From Acidobacteriota bacterium (GTDB taxonomy: Bacteria > Acidobacteriota > Vicinamibacteria > Vicinamibacterales > UBA2999): a DNA stretch of 64,000 nt. Both the position numbers and the translations under genes were made by a program. The stretch is from the NCBI GenBank assembly GCA_030697165.1, contig JAUYQQ010000008.1, positions 315,001-379,000 of the forward strand. Reading direction: 5' to 3'. The notes below the pieces were generated by a model, which saw only the letters and a program-made list of their open reading frames with translations, did no database searches and was not told the DNA's origin. Of this stretch, positions 1 through 7,778 are shown piece after piece; positions within the stretch are counted from its first letter, which is position 1; every line of letters begins with the position of its first letter.

Positions 1-27
1 CTATGCGCATGGATGACTTCCGACCAT

Positions 28-1074
28 TCACTCTACCGGACTGTGGGGTCCGGCGTTGAGGGTATAGCGCATGATCGAGCCGTGCGCGCCGCCCGGTGTC
101 CGCTCCAGCTCGTAAACGTCGCCTGACGGGCCGGCCGAGCCGGCCTGCGCCGAGGCAATCGTCGCCAGGTCGGCCGGCGTGAGCGTCAGGGCCGCCACCG
201 TCTGCAGGTCGGCCAGGTGCCGGCCATGGCGCGCCCCGACAATGACGCCGGCCACTTGCGGCCGATCGAGCACCCAGCGCAGCGCGACCGTGCCGATTGT
301 GACCCCGTGGCGTGTGGCCACGTCGTGTAGTGCGCGCAGCAACCGCTGAAAGCCGTCCCACCCGCCAAACTCATCGATGATTAACCGGTACTTCACGAGC
401 GATCGGTTATCGAGCGGCGCGGGTGGCGCCGGTCGATCGAGATAGCGGTCCGACAGGAAGCCGCCGGCCAGGCCGCCATAGCACAGCAGCTGAACACCCG
501 CTTCCTCGCAGAGCGCGCTCATCGCCGTGGCAGGCCTTTGGTCCATCACTGAATACTGGACCTGGTTCGACACGAGGGACACGCCCGCGTCGATCAGCTC
601 GCGGAGCCGGCGGCTGTCGAAGTTCGTCGCGCCCAGGTTCGCAATCTTGCCGGCACGGCGGCCGTCATCAAGCCATCGCGCCACGTCGACGTAGCGCGGC
701 ACGGCGTAGTCCCACCAGTGGAACTGGACCAGGTCCAGCTGCGCCACGCCCAGACGCGCCAGCGACCGATCGATAGCGGCCTCGACATCGCGGCGCGTGA
801 CGGTGGCCAGCGTGTTGAGATCGGGAACGTACTTGGTGTGGACCTGAATCGGCACGCCGCGCCGGCCGCGCCGAAAGGCGCCGATCAGTTCCTCGACGCC
901 GGTGTAGATGTCGGCGCAGTCGAACGTGGTGATGCCGGCGTCCACGAAGCGCGCCATGTCGTCGAGCGCCGCCGCTCGATCGATCGTGCCATGGCCGCCG
1001 GCCAGCTGCCAGCCGCCTTTGAGGATGCGCGAGATGTCGTATCCCGGTGCGATCGCGATCCGCGGAATGCTCAT
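28..1074 (-). CDS. Aldo/keto reductase
   Basis: A 348-residue protein of the aldo/keto reductase superfamily, NAD(P)H-dependent cytosolic oxidoreductases with a TIM-barrel fold. The family's catalytic tetrad can be placed: Asp52 and Tyr57 in FDCADIY, Lys81 in HTKYVP and His119 in LVQFHWWDY. A C-terminal cofactor-loop motif, VAGVIVGARHGRHLADL, is also present. The length fits the family. The start ATG overlaps the stop of the upstream gene by 4 bp (ATGA), so the two are probably co-translated. The substrate cannot be told from sequence. Confidence 0.9.
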   Translation of the reverse strand: MSIPRIAIAPGYDISRILKGGWQLAGGHGTIDRAAALDDMARFVDAGITTFDCADIYTGVEELIGAFRRGRRGVPIQVHTKYVPDLNTLATVTRRDVEAAIDRSLARLGVAQLDLVQFHWWDYAVPRYVDVARWLDDGRRAGKIANLGATNFDSRRLRELIDAGVSLVSNQVQYSVMDQRPATAMSALCEEAGVQLLCYGGLAGGFLSDRYLDRPAPPAPLDNRSLVKYRLIIDEFGGWDGFQRLLRALHDVATRHGVTIGTVALRWVLDRPQVAGVIVGARHGRHLADLQTVAALTLTPADLATIASAQAGSAGPSGDVYELERTPGGAHGSIMRYTLNAGPHSPVE

Positions 1075-1415
1075 GCTGGTGGCAGGGGTACGGCCGTCAC
1101 GTCACGATGGCGGAAGGTCCGCTTGCCCAGGCGCGTGATCCGGAACCGCGCGCCGCAGTTGGGATCGGGGCACGCAATATCGGTGTCGGTGGTCATCCAG
1201 TCGTGGGCATGCGTCACCCGCTGCTTGGCGGGCAGCAGCGGCAGCAGCGCCGCCAGCGCGTAGATCGAGAACGCCTGCCCGGCCGGCAGCGTCAGGTTTT
1301 CGCCGCGCACCTCGAACCAATCGCCCGCGGCATGGCTGCAGACCATGGCCCGCTCGGTGGCGATGACTGCCACGCGCAAGTCATACAGCTCGAAGCTGTC
1401 GTCACGATCCGCCAT
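1071..1415 (-). CDS. Small conserved protein, TIGR04076-like
   Basis: A 114-residue protein beginning MADRDDSFELYDLRV. The reading frame is open further upstream, but this ATG is chosen because a -10-like TATAGT lies exactly 7 nt before it and longer versions would run into the divergent gene. It has a cysteine pair in ACPDPNCGARFRI and a conserved-looking stretch, GENLTLPAGQAFSIYALAAL. It resembles proteins annotated as TIGR04076 family, recalled from memory and not checked. Function is unknown. Its stop overlaps the aldo/keto reductase start, which suggests a two-gene operon. Confidence 0.7.
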   Translation of the reverse strand: MADRDDSFELYDLRVAVIATERAMVCSHAAGDWFEVRGENLTLPAGQAFSIYALAALLPLLPAKQRVTHAHDWMTTDTDIACPDPNCGARFRITRLGKRTFRHRDVTAVPLPPA

Positions 1416-1434
1416 GGCGGGTACTATAGCGCCG
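1416..1434. promoter_or_regulatory. Symmetric divergent promoter, both genes leaderless
   Basis: Only 19 bp separate two divergent start codons. On the plus strand TACTAT (1422-1427) is followed by 7 nt and the ATG at 1435. On the minus strand TATAGT (1428-1423) is followed by 7 nt and the ATG at 1415. The two hexamers overlap in the near-palindrome ACTATAGT. Transcription would begin at or next to each A of the ATG, leaving no room for a Shine-Dalgarno site on either mRNA. Confidence 0.6.
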
Positions 1435-2856
1435 ATGCCGGAAGTGGCAATTGACCGTCCGACTGAAGGCGGGCGCCCCAGTGTCGTGATGCGCGGCGGA
1501 ATCGCCGGCGCCCTGGCGCCGTTCGCAGTATTCCTCGGCGGCGTGGGGTGGCTCGCGTTCATGGGCGCGCCCGACGAACGCGGCTTTTGGCCGATCCTGC
1601 TGGCGGCCATCGCCACCGGCATTGCCCTGGCCCGCGATCGGCACCGCTACTGCGACGCGCTGCTGGCCGGCATGGCCCAGCCGATCGTCATGCTGATGAT
1701 CATGGCCTGGCTGCTCGCCGGCGTGCTCAGCACGTTGCTCGGCGCCGCCGGTTTTGTCGAGGCGCTGATCTGGCTGGCGCGCTCGGCGGGCGTAGGCGGC
1801 GGCGCCTACGTCGCCGCCGCGTTCGTGGTGTGCTGCCTCGTCGCCACCTCCACCGGCACGAGCTTCGGCACCATTATCATTGGCGGGCCGCTGCTCTATC
1901 CGGCCGGCGCGGCGACTGGTGCGGAGCCCGCGATGTTGATCGGCGCCATTCTTGGCGGCGCGACATTCGGCGACAGCATCTCGCCGATTTCCGATACCAC
2001 GATCGCGTCGGCGGGAACGCAGCAGGCCGACATCGCCGGCACGGTGCGGGCGCGGTTGAAGTACGTGCTGCCGGCGGCCGCGGTCGCGCTGGCGGCGTAC
2101 GCCGTGGCCGGCGGCGCTGTCGAAGCACCCACCGCCGGAGCGATCGCCGCGGCGGTTGGCCGGCCCGATGGCCTGCCCATGATCCTGGTCCCGATCCTGG
2201 TGATTGTGATGCTGTTACTGAAGCGGCACCTGGTCGAATCGCTGATCGCGGGTGCGGGAGTGGCGATCGTGCTCGGTCTCGCACTCGGCTTGCTGCGCGC
2301 TGATCAACTGCTGCGCTTCGAGGCCGGCAGCTTCACGGCCCGCAGCCTGATCATCGATGGTCTCGAGCGCGGCGTCGGGGTGTCGGTGTTCACCCTGCTG
2401 CTGGTCGCGCTGGTCTCGGGCTTCGAGGCCACCGGGGTGTTGAAACGTTTCGTCACGCGTGCCGGGCACGCGGCCAGCGCCATGCGCGCCGAAGCCGGGA
2501 TCGTCGCGGCCGTGTCGGCGGCGGTGCTGTTGACGACGCACAGCGTGGTCGCGGTCCTGGCGGTCGGTCCGTTCGCGGCCGCCACGGGCGGGCGGGCCGG
2601 CATTGGGCCCTATCGCCGCGCCAACCTGCTCGATCTTACGGTCTGCACCTGGCCCTTCCTGCTGCCGTACTTCCTGCCGACGATTCTCTCCTCCAACGCC
2701 ACGCAGTCGGGAGTCGCCTTGGGGATGCCCCGGATCTCGGCCTTTGACGCCGGCATGCACAACATCTACTCCTGGGCGCTGATCGTCGTCGTGATTCTGG
2801 CCGTAGCCACGGGGTTTGGCCGGTCTGAGGGGCCACGGGAGGCGAACACTAACTAA
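1435..2856 (+). CDS. NhaC-family Na+/H+ antiporter
   Basis: A 473-residue integral membrane protein with about ten or more hydrophobic segments. It carries a recognisable NhaC signature in GATFGDSISPISDTTIASA, preceded by TSTGTSFGTIIIGG. Members exchange Na+ for H+, and some relatives exchange other ions or metabolites, across the inner membrane. The start at MPEVAIDRP is chosen over an upstream ATG because the longer form would overlap the divergent gene and because a -10 lies 7 nt upstream. The exact ion specificity is not determined. Confidence 0.85.
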   Translation: MPEVAIDRPTEGGRPSVVMRGGIAGALAPFAVFLGGVGWLAFMGAPDERGFWPILLAAIATGIALARDRHRYCDALLAGMAQPIVMLMIMAWLLAGVLSTLLGAAGFVEALIWLARSAGVGGGAYVAAAFVVCCLVATSTGTSFGTIIIGGPLLYPAGAATGAEPAMLIGAILGGATFGDSISPISDTTIASAGTQQADIAGTVRARLKYVLPAAAVALAAYAVAGGAVEAPTAGAIAAAVGRPDGLPMILVPILVIVMLLLKRHLVESLIAGAGVAIVLGLALGLLRADQLLRFEAGSFTARSLIIDGLERGVGVSVFTLLLVALVSGFEATGVLKRFVTRAGHAASAMRAEAGIVAAVSAAVLLTTHSVVAVLAVGPFAAATGGRAGIGPYRRANLLDLTVCTWPFLLPYFLPTILSSNATQSGVALGMPRISAFDAGMHNIYSWALIVVVILAVATGFGRSEGPREANTN

Positions 2857-2880
2857 CGGCCGGCCGTATATCCCAGAGGC

Positions 2881-5295
2881 ATGCTGCTCCAAGACATCAA
2901 ATACGCCATTCGCAGCCTCGTCGCCGACCGCGGCGTCACCGCCCTGGTCGTGCTGTGCCTGGCCCTGGGCATCGGCATCAACGCGACCCTCTTCAGCATG
3001 GTCGACGGCGTCCTGATCAAGTCGTTGCCGTATGCAGCGGCCGAGCGCCTGTTGATCTTGAACGAAACGTTCGAGCGTGGCGGGATCCGCGAGGCCGGTG
3101 TCTCGTACCAGGGCCTGCAGGACTGGAAGCGACAGACCACCACGTTGTCGGCCATTGTCGCCGTCAGCAGCCGCACCATCACGCTGGCCGATCGCGCGGA
3201 GCCTGAGCAATTCGACGGAGCGGCCATTAGTTGGGACCTGTTTCCCACGTTGGGCATCCCGCCAGCGCTCGGCCGCCACCTCACGCCGCAGGACGATCAG
3301 GTCGGCGCCGAACCCGTGGTCGTGATCAGCGACGATGTGTGGCGGCGGCGCTACAACGGCGACGCCTCGACTATTGGCCGGTCCGTTTCGGTCAACGGCC
3401 GGCCCCACACGATCGTCGGCGTGATGCCGCCCGGCTTCCGCTTTCCCGAAAATCAGCGAGTGTGGATCCCGCTGGGGCCGCTGGCCGCGGCGGACCCACG
3501 CAGCAGTCGCAGCCTCTGGATATTCGCCCGGATGAAACCCGGCGTCGATCTGGCGCGGGCCCGCGCGGATGTCGCCGCGATGGCGGCCACGGCGGCGGCG
3601 CAGTATCCAACGACCAACGAGGGGTGGAGCGCCATGGCAAGACCCATGGCCGAAGAGTTCATTCCCGACGACGTCCGGCTGGTGCTGCTGACCATGATGG
3701 GCGCCGTCACGCTGGTGCTGATGATTGCGTGCGCGAACGTGGCCAACCTGATGCTGGCCCGCGCATCGGGCAAACAGCGCGAGTTCTCGGTTCGGGCGGC
3801 GCTCGGTGCCGGACGTGCGCAACTGGTTCGGCAGTTGCTGACTGAGTGCGTGTTGCTCGGTCTTGCCGCCGCGCCCCTCGGCCTGGCGGTCGCCTACCTT
3901 GGCGTCTGGCTGCTTGACGGCGCGGTACCACGGGATGACATTCCGTACTACATCGATTGGTCGATCAGCCCCCGCGTCATTGCCTACACCGTGGTCGTTT
4001 CGGCGCTCACTGGACTCGTGTTCGGCCTGGCGCCGGCGCTGCAGGCGGGACGGCTGAACCTGACCGAGGCCCTGCGCGACGGCGCGCGCGGCTCGGGACA
4101 AAGCGGCCGCCGCGCCCGTGTTCGCAACGGCCTGGTGGTGGCTGAAGTCGCGCTCGCGCTGGTGCTGCTCGTGGGCGCATCCTTGTTCGTGCGCAGTTTC
4201 ATCAACCTGCAGAGCGCCAGTGCCGGCTTCGACACCAGCCCGCTGCTGACCCTGCGCTTCTTCATGACGACCGAAGCGTATCCACGCCCGGAGCAACGCC
4301 ATCAACGCGTCGAGGACGTGATCCGGCGCATTGAGAGCCTGCCCGGAGTCGAGGCGGCCTATGCCTCCAACTTCATCCCGCTGGACGGCGGTGGCGGCGG
4401 CGAGCGGGCGGTCGTGGTGGACGGCCGCGCCGTGCCGAGCGGCGAGGAGCCGCGCGTTCTCTATATTCCCGTTACCCAGGGATTCCAACGGACGCTGGGG
4501 CTCACACCGATCAAGGGTCGAGACTTCACCCCCGCCGAGGGCGTGAGCCGCACCGCGGTGGCGGTGATCAACGACACCATGGCCAGGAAGTTGTGGCCTG
4601 GCAGCGACCCCGTCGGAGCGCGATTCCGGTTGGCCGAGGCGACCGCCGACGATTGGTTCACCGTGATTGGCGTCGCGCCAGATGTCAGTCAGTACGACAT
4701 GACGGACGACGCGCCCCTGCCGGTGGCGTTGGTGCCCTTGCCCTTCGCAGTGTTCCAGAACAGCGGAGTGGTGATTCGCACAACCGGAGACCCGTCGGCA
4801 CTCGCGGCCGCCGCTCGCGGCGAGATTCGCGCCGCCGATTCGGGCCTCGCGATCTTCAGCGTCAGGACCATGGAGGACCTGCGCCAGTCGAGTTTCTGGC
4901 AATACCGGTTGTTCGGGTTCATGTTCGGGACCTTTGGCGCGGCGGCGCTGTTTCTCGCCGCCATCGGCGTCTATGGGGTGCTGTCGTTCTCCGTGTCGCA
5001 GCGGTCGCAGGAGATGGGCGTGCGCATTGCGCTCGGCGCGCAGCGCGCCGACGTGCTTCGCCTCGTCGTCCGGCAAGGCGTGACGCTGGCGCTCATCGGC
5101 GTCGCCGTGGGCGTCATCGGCGCCTTTGGCGCGACGCGCGTGATCGCCTCCATTCTCTATAACGTGACGCCGAGCGACCCGATCAGCTTCATTGGTGTGG
5201 CGCTGTTCCTGACGGCTATCGCCTTTATTGCCAGCTACTTACCGGCAAGGCGCGCGACGACGGTGGATCCGATCGTCGCGCTCCGGAATGAGTAG
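2881..5295 (+). CDS. MacB/FtsX-like duplicated permease (ADOP type)
   Basis: An 804-residue permease of the duplicated MacB-like type abundant in acidobacteria. It starts with the typical IKYAIRSLVADRGVTALVVL, followed by one transmembrane segment and a periplasmic MacB-PCD domain. Next come a first FtsX core (about 265-385, with ACANVANLMLARASGKQREF), a second periplasmic domain and a second FtsX core (about 680-800, with GVYGVLSFSVSQRSQEMGVR). There is no ATPase domain, and no ATPase gene lies nearby, so a partner must be encoded elsewhere. Such proteins are thought to act in export or mechanotransmission; the substrate is unknown. Confidence 0.88.
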   Translation: MLLQDIKYAIRSLVADRGVTALVVLCLALGIGINATLFSMVDGVLIKSLPYAAAERLLILNETFERGGIREAGVSYQGLQDWKRQTTTLSAIVAVSSRTITLADRAEPEQFDGAAISWDLFPTLGIPPALGRHLTPQDDQVGAEPVVVISDDVWRRRYNGDASTIGRSVSVNGRPHTIVGVMPPGFRFPENQRVWIPLGPLAAADPRSSRSLWIFARMKPGVDLARARADVAAMAATAAAQYPTTNEGWSAMARPMAEEFIPDDVRLVLLTMMGAVTLVLMIACANVANLMLARASGKQREFSVRAALGAGRAQLVRQLLTECVLLGLAAAPLGLAVAYLGVWLLDGAVPRDDIPYYIDWSISPRVIAYTVVVSALTGLVFGLAPALQAGRLNLTEALRDGARGSGQSGRRARVRNGLVVAEVALALVLLVGASLFVRSFINLQSASAGFDTSPLLTLRFFMTTEAYPRPEQRHQRVEDVIRRIESLPGVEAAYASNFIPLDGGGGGERAVVVDGRAVPSGEEPRVLYIPVTQGFQRTLGLTPIKGRDFTPAEGVSRTAVAVINDTMARKLWPGSDPVGARFRLAEATADDWFTVIGVAPDVSQYDMTDDAPLPVALVPLPFAVFQNSGVVIRTTGDPSALAAAARGEIRAADSGLAIFSVRTMEDLRQSSFWQYRLFGFMFGTFGAAALFLAAIGVYGVLSFSVSQRSQEMGVRIALGAQRADVLRLVVRQGVTLALIGVAVGVIGAFGATRVIASILYNVTPSDPISFIGVALFLTAIAFIASYLPARRATTVDPIVALRNE

Positions 5296-5319
5296 TTGGG
5301 GTGTTATAACATTTGTTGA

Positions 5320-5330
5320 TACAATAGCGC
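5320..5330 (+). promoter_or_regulatory. -10 element of toxin-antitoxin operon
   Basis: TACAAT (5320-5325) lies 5 nt before the antitoxin ATG at 5331, so the transcript would start within or just at the start codon. A weak -35 (TTGGGG, 5296-5301) is 18 bp upstream. The local sequence (GTTATAACATTTGTTGATA) is AT-rich compared with its surroundings and contains GTTATAAC, a small palindrome that could be an operator for the AbrB-type antitoxin. Confidence 0.5.
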
Positions 5331-5561
5331 ATGGTCGTCGAGCTCAAGCTCCGCAAAATCGGCAACTCGGTTGGGGTGGTGCTTCCCAAGGAAGTGCTCA
5401 ACCACCTGAAGGTTGGCGAAGGAGACACCATCTGCGTGACCGAAACGGTCGATGGCAGCCTGCGCGTAGGTCCGTCGAACGACGAGTTCAAGAAGCAGAT
5501 GGAAGCAGCCGACAGTGTAATCAGTCGCTACCGTAACACTCTGCGCGAACTCGCCAAGTGA
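5331..5561 (+). CDS. AbrB/MazE-type antitoxin
   Basis: A 76-residue protein with an N-terminal swapped-hairpin AbrB/SpoVT DNA-binding domain: VELKLRKIGNSVGVVLPKEV, then LKVGEGDTICV. A charged C-terminal tail (about 50-76) probably binds and neutralises the toxin. It precedes a Doc-like toxin gene and overlaps it (GTGA), the usual antitoxin-first order. Antitoxins of this fold normally repress their own operon. The pairing of an AbrB-fold antitoxin with a Doc toxin, rather than Phd, is notable but not unique. Confidence 0.85.
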   Translation: MVVELKLRKIGNSVGVVLPKEVLNHLKVGEGDTICVTETVDGSLRVGPSNDEFKKQMEAADSVISRYRNTLRELAK

Positions 5562-5947
5562 CGGCGCCGTTCTGGCTGCTTCGGGATGCGGTGCTCGCCA
5601 CCCACGAGCGGCTGCTGGCGGATTTCGGCGGCGCCACTGGCGTTCGTGACAGCGGCCTGCTCGACTCTGCTCTTGCCCGCCCGGAGAACCTGCTGGCCTA
5701 CGGCCAGCCGACGAACTTCGAATTGGCTGCGGCGTACGCGTTCGGAGTCGTGAAGAACCATCCGTTCGTTGATGGCAACAAGCGGACGGGCTTCACGATC
5801 GCGATCATGTTCCTCGAACGGAACGGAGCGACGTTCAGCGCATCGGAAGTCGATGCGACCATTCAGACGCTGGCACTGGCCGCGGGTGAACTCGACGAAT
5901 CAGGCTATGCCGATTGGCTCAAGACCAACTGCCAGGCCAACGAATAG
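5558..5947 (+). CDS. doc: Doc-type (Fic/DOC) death-on-curing toxin
   Basis: A 129-residue Fic/DOC family protein. The catalytic motif is HPFVDGNKRTG, with His68, Phe70, Asp72, Asn74, Lys75 and Arg76. The Lys after Asn is typical of Doc, which phosphorylates EF-Tu, rather than of AMP-transferring Fic proteins. The upstream stretch GVRDSGLLDSALARPEN is also characteristic of Doc. It starts at GTG, overlapping the antitoxin TGA, so translation is coupled. All catalytic residues are present, so the toxin looks active. Confidence 0.88.
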   Translation: MTAPFWLLRDAVLATHERLLADFGGATGVRDSGLLDSALARPENLLAYGQPTNFELAAAYAFGVVKNHPFVDGNKRTGFTIAIMFLERNGATFSASEVDATIQTLALAAGELDESGYADWLKTNCQANE

Positions 5948-5966
5948 GCAACCCTAAAGGGTTGCC
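5947..5966. terminator. Hairpin after doc (palindromic repeat type)
   Basis: GGCAACCC-TAAA-GGGTTGCC forms a perfect 8-bp stem with a 4-nt loop beginning in the doc stop codon. No T-run follows, so it is not a textbook intrinsic terminator. The CTAAAG centre matches the palindromic element family seen at 34926 and 41253, so it may be a repeat unit that also works as a transcript end. Confidence 0.5.
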
Positions 5967-6007
5967 TCCACAGTAGACCGCAACGAAAGACAGAGAACAA
6001 AACTCAC

Positions 6008-7693
6008 ATGAAGACCCCAACCGCCGGCGACACGTCCGGTTTCGCCTCGCTCGGACTCGCCGCGCCCCTCGTTGCTGCCGTATCGGCACTGGGCTACGAA
6101 GAACCCACGCCCATTCAGCGTGAAGCCATTCCGGTGCTGCTCGCCGGCCACGACATGCTCGGCCAGGCCGCGACCGGCACGGGCAAGACGGCGGCGTTCG
6201 CGCTGCCGCTGCTGAACAGGCTGGCGGAAGACACCAAGACCAATCGTGGCAAGGCCCGCGCGCTGGTGCTGGTGCCGACGCGCGAACTGGCCATGCAGGT
6301 GGCCGAGGCGCTGCACAAATACGCCAAGGGCTCGAACCTGAACGTGGTGCCGGTCTACGGCGGCGCGCCGATGGATCACCAGATCCGCGCGCTGCGCCGC
6401 GGCGCCGAAGTCGTGGTCGGCACGCCGGGGCGCGTGCTCGATCACCTGCGGCGACAGACGTTGAACCTGGCGACGATCGAGATGGTGGTGCTCGACGAAG
6501 CGGACGAGATGCTCGACATGGGCTTCTCGGAAGACATCGACGCGATCATCGCCGAGACGCCCGAGACGCGGCAGACGGCGCTGTTTGCCGCGACCTTTGC
6601 GCCGCGCATCCTGTCGATTGCCGGCAAGCACCTCAAGACGCCGAAGAAGGTGCAGATCGCGCAAGAGAAGCGCGCCGCCGGCAAGCTCCCCCAGGTCCGC
6701 CAGGTCGCCTACATCGTCGGCCGCGGCCAGAAGACCGGCGCGCTCAGCCGCATCCTCGACTTCGAGAGCCCCAAGTCGGCGATCATCTTCTGCCGCACGC
6801 GCCTCGAGGTGGATGAACTCACCGACACGCTGAACGCGCACGGCTACGGCGCGCAGGCGCTGCACGGCGGGATGATGCAGAAGCAGCGCGACCGCGTGAT
6901 GCAGCTGTTCCGCAGCGAGAAGGCCGACATCCTGGTGGCGACCGACGTCGCCGCCCGCGGCCTCGACATCGATCACGTCTCGCACGTGATCAACTACGAC
7001 CTGCCGACGGCGCCGGAAGTCTACGTGCACCGCATTGGCCGCACCGGCCGCATTGGCCGCGAGGGCGTGGCGATTACCCTGTGCGCCCCGCGCGAACAGC
7101 GATTCCTGCAGTACGTCGAGCGCCTCACCAAGCAGAAGGTGGAGATTGGGAAGCTGCCGACCGAGGCCGACCTGCGCAAGCGCCGGCTCGAGGCGGCCAA
7201 GGATGCGATCCGCGAGCGCATCACCGCGGGCGGACTCGACGACACCAAGGAGCTGGTCGAATCCCTCGCCCAGGAATTCGAGATGATCGACATTGCCGCC
7301 GCGGCGGTGGCCATGGCCAACGAGAGCGCCGACAAGACGGTGGTTGGCGACGTTCCGGTGGTGGATGAGCGTCAGTCACGCTCGTACGACTCGCCCGCGC
7401 GTGACTACGATCGTGCTCCGCGGCCGGCGTCACGGGCGCCGAGGGACGAAGGCCCCATGACCTTGCTGCGCATCAGCGTGGGCAAGGACGAAAGCATCCG
7501 GCCGGCGGATCTGGTTGGCGCCATTGCCGGCGAAGCGAAGATCCCGTCAGGCGTGATCGGCGCGATCAAGATTCACGACGACTACTCGCTGGTCGAGATC
7601 CCCGACGAGCACGCCGAACGCGTGATTACGGCCCTGAAACGCACGCAGATCCGCGGCCACCGGGTCACGGTTCAGTCGAAGCCCGCTCGTTGA
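6008..7693 (+). CDS. deaD: DEAD-box ATP-dependent RNA helicase (DeaD/CsdA-like)
   Basis: A 561-residue RNA helicase with two RecA domains and a C-terminal RNA-binding domain. The helicase motifs appear in order: a Q-motif (EEPTPIQREAIP, about 31-42), Walker A AATGTGKT ending at Thr61, PTREL, TPGR, DEAD in VVLDEADEML, a motif III variant AAT instead of SAT, RGLDID and HRIGRTGR. Residues about 480-555 look like the DbpA/CsdA RRM-like domain. Members unwind RNA in ribosome assembly and mRNA decay, especially in the cold. The AAT variant of motif III is conservative. Confidence 0.92.
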   Translation: MKTPTAGDTSGFASLGLAAPLVAAVSALGYEEPTPIQREAIPVLLAGHDMLGQAATGTGKTAAFALPLLNRLAEDTKTNRGKARALVLVPTRELAMQVAEALHKYAKGSNLNVVPVYGGAPMDHQIRALRRGAEVVVGTPGRVLDHLRRQTLNLATIEMVVLDEADEMLDMGFSEDIDAIIAETPETRQTALFAATFAPRILSIAGKHLKTPKKVQIAQEKRAAGKLPQVRQVAYIVGRGQKTGALSRILDFESPKSAIIFCRTRLEVDELTDTLNAHGYGAQALHGGMMQKQRDRVMQLFRSEKADILVATDVAARGLDIDHVSHVINYDLPTAPEVYVHRIGRTGRIGREGVAITLCAPREQRFLQYVERLTKQKVEIGKLPTEADLRKRRLEAAKDAIRERITAGGLDDTKELVESLAQEFEMIDIAAAAVAMANESADKTVVGDVPVVDERQSRSYDSPARDYDRAPRPASRAPRDEGPMTLLRISVGKDESIRPADLVGAIAGEAKIPSGVIGAIKIHDDYSLVEIPDEHAERVITALKRTQIRGHRVTVQSKPAR

Positions 7694-7711
7694 GTGCGGA
7701 GCGCTTGCCGG

Positions 7712-7740
7712 TTGCTAACAGCGGCGGGCGCTCGTATTCT
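7712..7740 (+). promoter_or_regulatory. Sigma70-type promoter of cytochrome/monooxygenase gene
   Basis: TTGCTA (7712-7717), a 17-bp spacer and TATTCT (7735-7740) form a well-spaced promoter. The predicted start near 7748 gives a leader of about 31 nt containing AAGGAG (7767-7772), 6 nt before the ATG at 7779. This is one of the few genes here with a clear leader and Shine-Dalgarno site, which contrasts with the leaderless genes. Confidence 0.65.
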
Positions 7741-7778
7741 TTGGCTCAGCCGTACCGGAGCGGCCAAGGAGTCTCAGC

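Noticed and set aside
2215-5076. A 953-codon open frame antisense to the antiporter and permease
   Set aside because: High-GC third-position shadow: its composition (His, Arg, Gln, Asp, low hydrophobic content) is typical of antisense frames, and both plus-strand genes have clear family motifs.
5947-5966. Strong intrinsic terminators at the palindromes
   Set aside because: Stems are good but none is followed by a proper T-run, so factor-independent termination is not claimed with confidence.
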